Shown here in pieces: positions 60,487 to 64,000 of a DNA stretch of 64,000 nt. This stretch comes from Archangium primigenium (GTDB lineage: Bacteria; Myxococcota; Myxococcia; Myxococcales; Myxococcaceae), in assembly GCF_016904885.1 (NCBI RefSeq), contig NZ_JADWYI010000001.1:1798001-1862000 (forward strand), read 5' to 3'. Under the pieces are notes generated by a model. The model did not search any database and was not told the DNA's origin. It saw only the letters and a program-made list of their open reading frames with translations. Numbering within the stretch: the first letter of the stretch is position 1; every line of letters starts with the position of its first letter. The position numbers and the translations under genes are program-made.

Positions 60487-61530
60487 ATGAATCCGCGACG
60501 CATGTGGTGGTGTCTGCCGGCGCTGTTGGTGGCGTGTGGCCCTGCTTCCGAGGCGCCCGCCGTGGTGGACGAGCTGACGGGGCAGCTGCTCGAGCCGGCC
60601 ACGACGAGCTTCGACATGCACCGCCTGCTGGAGGACACGGACATCACCGGCGGGCAGGGCATCACCACGGCCCAGGTGCAGCAGTTCCTCCAGCAGAAGG
60701 GCTCCTACCTGGCGGGCTACACGGACCCGGCGTGGAACAAGACCGCGGCGGCGCTCATCGTGGAGCAGTCCAAGGCCAGCGGCATCAGCCCCCTGTACAT
60801 GCTCGCGCGCATCCAGACGGAGTCGAGCCTCGTCACCAGTGGCACCTCCACCAACCTGGCCAAGGCCACGGGCTGTGGCTGTCCGGACAGCGGCGGGTGC
60901 AGCACGTCCTACGCCGGCTTCGGCAAGCAGGTGGAGTGCTCGGCCAAGAAGCTGCGCGGCTACCTCACGGACCTGGACGCGGGCCGCGCCACCGTGTCGG
61001 GCTGGAAGGTGAACGTGTCGAAGAGCACGTCGGACCCGTGCACGGTGAAGCCGGCCAACAAGGCCACCGCCGCGCTCTACACGTACACCCCCTGGGTGGG
61101 CGCGTACGCCACGCAGTGCGGCCGCACCACCGTGGGCGGCTCGTCGCTCGTGGCGCTCAAGTTCAGCCAGTTCAAGGCCGAGTACAACTGGAGCGCGTCC
61201 ACCAGCACCGCCTGCTACTCGGGCACGGTGGACGGGGACGTGAAGGCGGGCGGCTGCGTGCAGTCCTCGTCCGACGGCGTCTGGCGGCAGTGCGTCAACG
61301 GGGAGTTCACGGCCGGCACCACCGCCAGGCCCACCACCTGCACCATCTCCTACCCCTGGTGCAGCTCCGTCACCCTGGGCCGCTCGGTGCCCACGCGCAC
61401 CTGCGTGCAGTCGCGCTCCACCGCGGCCTGGCAGCAGTGCGGCGCCGAGGGTGCGTGGCTGTCCGCGCCCAACGCCGAGAGCGCGGGCGGCGGCCCCGCC
61501 GGCAGCTGCTACGCCACCTACGCCCTCTAG
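60487..61530 (+). CDS. Lipoprotein with lysozyme/glucosaminidase-like fold
   Basis: The 347-residue protein has a lipobox-type signal (MWWCLPALLVACGP) and a domain (about 40-230) with GISPLYMLARIQTESSLV, the pattern of the glucosaminidase/lysozyme superfamily around its catalytic Glu. CGCPDSGGCSTSYAGFGKQVEC and TPWVGAYA follow. The Cys-rich C-terminal 110 residues contain repeated C..S...WRQC/W.QC segments, likely a cell-wall or glycan-binding region. It could cleave peptidoglycan of prey or self. GAGG lies seven bases before the ATG; the preceding GTG is an alternative. Confidence 0.7.
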   Translation: MNPRRMWWCLPALLVACGPASEAPAVVDELTGQLLEPATTSFDMHRLLEDTDITGGQGITTAQVQQFLQQKGSYLAGYTDPAWNKTAAALIVEQSKASGISPLYMLARIQTESSLVTSGTSTNLAKATGCGCPDSGGCSTSYAGFGKQVECSAKKLRGYLTDLDAGRATVSGWKVNVSKSTSDPCTVKPANKATAALYTYTPWVGAYATQCGRTTVGGSSLVALKFSQFKAEYNWSASTSTACYSGTVDGDVKAGGCVQSSSDGVWRQCVNGEFTAGTTARPTTCTISYPWCSSVTLGRSVPTRTCVQSRSTAAWQQCGAEGAWLSAPNAESAGGGPAGSCYATYAL

Positions 61531-62426
61531 GGGGCGTGCTTGAAGAGGAAGACGAGCAGCGCCAGGTAGCCGCCGCCGCACAGGCAGCAGGACAGCAGGG
61601 GCGCGAGCAGCGCCCCCGCGAACGCCGGGCCCCAGGTGGTCCGGTGCAGTCCCCGGTAGGCGTAGACGCGGGACACGAGCGCCCAGAAGGGCGCCACCTG
61701 CGTGCCGAGGAAGGGAATGGCGCCGAGCGTCCAGGCGGCCTGCGAGAGCGCGTTGGCCCGGAGCGTCACCCGGAAGCCGCGCGGCACGCCGCCCGTCACG
61801 CGCAGCATCAGGTGGTCCACGGCCGCGCTCGCCAGCGTGAGCAGCAGGAACAGCGGCGGGCCGAGGAACACGCTCACGGCGAAGAAGCCCCACCCCATCC
61901 AGCGGACCATCTCCAGGCCCGAGCCATCGCCCTTGAGCTTCTCGGGGGGCAGCAGGTACTGCATCATCGAGGGCATGGCGTTGAAGATGCCCAGGTAGAG
62001 CAGCCCCGTCACCACGCACACGGGCAGGGCGCACAGCAGGGTGAAATACAGCGAGCTGCCCACGCTGTCCTCGGCGCGCGCCAGGCGCAGCGTGTCCGGC
62101 CGCAGCATCACCTGCACCAGCGTCTTCCAGAAGGCCGGCAGCGTGCCCAGCGCCTCGCGCTGGTCCCAGGGCAGGGGCTGGTCCGGGTCGAGGCCCTCGC
62201 ACCGCGCGCACCGCGTGCCCCCCAGGGCATCCGTGCGCAGACACCGCGCGCAGGCGAACGCCCCACAGCGCTCACAGGTGCCCAGGCCCCGGAGCGTGGG
62301 GTGCTCGGCGCACACGGGCAGGGTGTCTCCCGGACGCGCCTCCAGGAGCAGGGACGCGCCGCAGGCGGCGCACAGGGTGGCCCCTGGGGTGAAGGGCCGC
62401 TGACAGGTCGGACAGAGGGGTCGCAT
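61527..62426 (-). CDS. Zinc-ribbon membrane protein (Yip1-like)
   Basis: The 299-residue protein starts with a zinc-ribbon (CPTCQRPF...CAACGAS) and a second Cys-rich module (CAEHPTLRGLGTCERCGAFACARC) and then has four to five membrane helices (about 125-145, 172-200, 215-245, 262-290) of the Yip1/RDD-like membrane type. Function is unknown. It ends with stop codons overlapping those of the convergent lipoprotein gene (CTAG). It is 10 bases downstream of the P450 gene and may be cotranscribed with it. Confidence 0.7.
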   Translation of the reverse strand: MRPLCPTCQRPFTPGATLCAACGASLLLEARPGDTLPVCAEHPTLRGLGTCERCGAFACARCLRTDALGGTRCARCEGLDPDQPLPWDQREALGTLPAFWKTLVQVMLRPDTLRLARAEDSVGSSLYFTLLCALPVCVVTGLLYLGIFNAMPSMMQYLLPPEKLKGDGSGLEMVRWMGWGFFAVSVFLGPPLFLLLTLASAAVDHLMLRVTGGVPRGFRVTLRANALSQAAWTLGAIPFLGTQVAPFWALVSRVYAYRGLHRTTWGPAFAGALLAPLLSCCLCGGGYLALLVFLFKHAP

Positions 62427-62436
62427 GGGAGGGGGC

Positions 62437-63642
62437 TCAGTACGCCACGGGCAGCTGCTTCATGCCATGCATGATGATGCCCTCGCTCCAGGGGAGCGCG
62501 TGCTCCGCCACCGCCAGGCGCAGGCGCGGCAGGCGCTCGAAGAGCAGGGGCAGGGCGAGCGTGGCCTCCAGCCGCGCGAGGGGCGCCCCCACGCAGTAGT
62601 GGATGCCGAAGCCAAAACCGAGGTGCCGGTTGGGCTCGCGGGTGATGTCGAAGCGCTCGGGCTCGGGGAACTGCGCGGGATCGTGGTTGGCCGCCAGCAG
62701 CGAGACGTACACGGTGTGCCCCGCGGGAACCACCTGGCCCCGCAGCGCGAGGTCTTCCCGCGCCCAGCGGTGGGTGGCGACCTCCACCGGCCCCCGGTAG
62801 CGCAGCACCTCCTCCACCGCCGGGCCCGCCAGGGACGGGTCCTTGCGCAGCCGCTCGAGCTGCTCGGGGTGGCGCAGGAGCGCCCACACGCCATTGCCGA
62901 TGAGGTTCACCGTCGTCTCGTGGCCCGCGCCCAGCAGCAGCACCACCATGCCGATGAACTCCTCGGCCGACAGCCGGTCCCCCTGCTCCTCGGCCTGGAG
63001 CAGTGCGCTGATGAGGTCATCGCGCGGCGCGGCCCGCCGCTGCTCCGCCAGCGCCTGGATGTACGCCTTGAGCCCGAGGCTGGCGCGGCGCAGCGCCTCC
63101 AGCCGCGCCTGGGTGGGCGGGGCGGTGATGGCCCCCGTCCACTCGCGGAACTGATCCTGGTCCTCGGGCGGCACCCCGAGCAGCTCGGCGATGACCGTCA
63201 CGGGCAGCCGGAAGGCGAAGGTGTCGATCAAATCCACGGGGCCCTCGCGCGGCAGCGCGTCCAGCAGCCGGTGGGTGATGGCCTCCACGCGCGGGCGCAG
63301 CGCCTCCACCCGGCGCGGGGTGAACGCCTGGGACACGAGCGTGCGCAGCCGCGTGTGGTCCGGTGGATCCGACATGAGCATGTTGCGGTTGATCGCCAGC
63401 ATCTCCGGCGTGCGCGACTGCCGCGCCTCGGCGGGCACCAGACGCTCGTCCTTGGTGAGGCGCGGGTCGCGCAGCACCTCCAGGGCCGTCGGGTAATCGG
63501 TGGTGACCCAGACGGGGATGTCCCGCGCCAGGTCCCGCTGGGCGAACACCGCCCCCTCCCGCCGCATGCGCGCGTAGAGGGGATGCGGATGGGCGCGCAC
63601 GTGGGGTGCCCACAGCTCGTGGGGAGGCAGGATCGTGTTCAC
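62437..63642 (-). CDS. Cytochrome P450 (bacterial class I type)
   Basis: The 401-residue enzyme has the I-helix GAGHETT (238-244), the ExxR motif in EEVLR (278-281), the RYRGPVEVATHRW helix region and the heme loop FGFGIHYCVG with axial Cys350, typical of soluble CYP107-like enzymes. It starts with GTG (VNTILPPHEL). Reaction is monooxygenation of an unknown substrate with ferredoxin and reductase encoded elsewhere. No biosynthetic gene cluster is visible around it. It is 11 bases downstream of the MgtE-type gene stop. Confidence 0.95.
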   Translation of the reverse strand: MNTILPPHELWAPHVRAHPHPLYARMRREGAVFAQRDLARDIPVWVTTDYPTALEVLRDPRLTKDERLVPAEARQSRTPEMLAINRNMLMSDPPDHTRLRTLVSQAFTPRRVEALRPRVEAITHRLLDALPREGPVDLIDTFAFRLPVTVIAELLGVPPEDQDQFREWTGAITAPPTQARLEALRRASLGLKAYIQALAEQRRAAPRDDLISALLQAEEQGDRLSAEEFIGMVVLLLGAGHETTVNLIGNGVWALLRHPEQLERLRKDPSLAGPAVEEVLRYRGPVEVATHRWAREDLALRGQVVPAGHTVYVSLLAANHDPAQFPEPERFDITREPNRHLGFGFGIHYCVGAPLARLEATLALPLLFERLPRLRLAVAEHALPWSEGIIMHGMKQLPVAY

Positions 63643-63653
63643 GGCGGGTGAGC

Positions 63654-64000
63654 CTACAGCAGTGTGCCCTTGAGGATGAGGCTCGCCGCGGAGAAGTAGA
63701 TGACCAGCCCGGACACGTCCACGAGCGTGGCCACGAACGGCGCCGAGGCGCTCGCCGGATCGAAGCCCAGGCGGCGCAGCAGGAAGGGCAGCATGGAGCC
63801 GGAGAGCGTGCCCCACGTCACCACGCCCACGAGCGACAGGCCCACGGTGAGCGCCACCCGCACGGCGTGCTCGCCATAGGAGTGGAACAGCCCCTGCCAC
63901 ACGAGGATGCGCACGATGCCCACCAGGCCCAGGGTGGTCCCCAGCGCCACGCCCGCGAGCACCTCGCGCCGGGCCACGCGCCACCAGTCGCGCAGGCGGA
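63654..64000 (-). CDS. MgtE-type divalent cation transporter, C-terminal part (5' partial)
   Basis: The visible 115 residues, entering from beyond the right edge, read LRDWWRVARREVLAGVALG onward, through two or three membrane helices and end PASASAPFVATLVDVSGLVIYFSAASLILKG. This is the C-terminal membrane domain of MgtE magnesium channels, including the conserved DPASASAPFVATLVD segment. The N-terminal CBS and gating domains lie outside the window. Confidence 0.85.
   Translation of the reverse strand, partial: RLRDWWRVARREVLAGVALGTTLGLVGIVRILVWQGLFHSYGEHAVRVALTVGLSLVGVVTWGTLSGSMLPFLLRRLGFDPASASAPFVATLVDVSGLVIYFSAASLILKGTLL

Noticed and set aside
62437-63642. Cytochrome P450 as a marker of a secondary-metabolite cluster
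   Set aside because: No polyketide, peptide or terpene synthase genes flank it in the window.

Overview
The window is about 70% G+C, densely coded and shows features typical of a predatory myxobacterium (Myxococcota). I infer the Cystobacter/Archangium/Melittangium side of the order from gene style only. The evidence is Hanks-type Ser/Thr kinases fused to PilZ or nSTAND modules, many lipoproteins, a giant DUF4215 Cys-rich repeat protein, an NHL-repeat lipoprotein, and two loci resembling the SitA/SitI polymorphic lipoprotein toxins of Myxococcus. I saw no rRNA, tRNA, CRISPR array, transposase or integrase. No gene-free stretch exceeds 300 bases; the largest gaps are 37444-37732, 16293-16562, 28657-28880 and 10902-11098.

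Layout, left to right. 1-3119: 3' part of a kinase-PilZ-TPR protein, then a lipoprotein nuclease and a translationally coupled DUF3396 immunity-type gene (sit-like locus 1). 3116-6697 (-): PAS histidine kinase, single-domain response regulator and receiver-kinase-receiver hybrid, probably one phosphorelay. 6853-10901: CPA1 Na+/H+ antiporter, DUF4105 protein, M28 peptidase. 11099-14685: phosphomannomutase, ROK glucokinase, BMP-family lipoprotein. 14765-16292 (-): DUF4398 lipoprotein and OmpA-family lipoprotein. 16563-21095: secreted EEP phosphatase/nuclease, an MrpEFG-only operon, a small unknown protein, and an ExbB-ExbD-TonB operon on the other strand. 21275-28656 (-): kinase-nSTAND, PEGA/TPR protein and DUF4215 giant in one tight operon. 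28881-32988: NHL lipoprotein, SET-domain protein, secreted M28 aminopeptidase. 33058-37443 (-): a SusC/SusD-type outer-membrane uptake pair.

37733-60381 holds a plus-strand cluster of the MoxR / ABC-2 / DUF58 / BatA-VWA type. Minus-strand blocks interrupt it twice. The first block (43673-51124) carries sit-like locus 2 (secreted-type nuclease, lipoprotein nuclease, DUF3396 gene), a small cyclotransferase-like gene and ileS. The second (55335-57581) is a patatin phospholipase. The window ends with a lysozyme-fold lipoprotein, a zinc-ribbon/Yip1 membrane protein, a cytochrome P450 and the 3' part of an MgtE-type transporter.

The most interesting signal is the pair of sit-like loci. Their toxins share the same C-terminal PD-(D/E)xK-like nuclease motif, their putative immunity genes are homologous, and in both the G+C content falls to about 50% across toxin 3' end plus immunity 5' part and returns to about 75% inside the immunity gene. 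That pattern suggests exchange of toxin/immunity cassettes.
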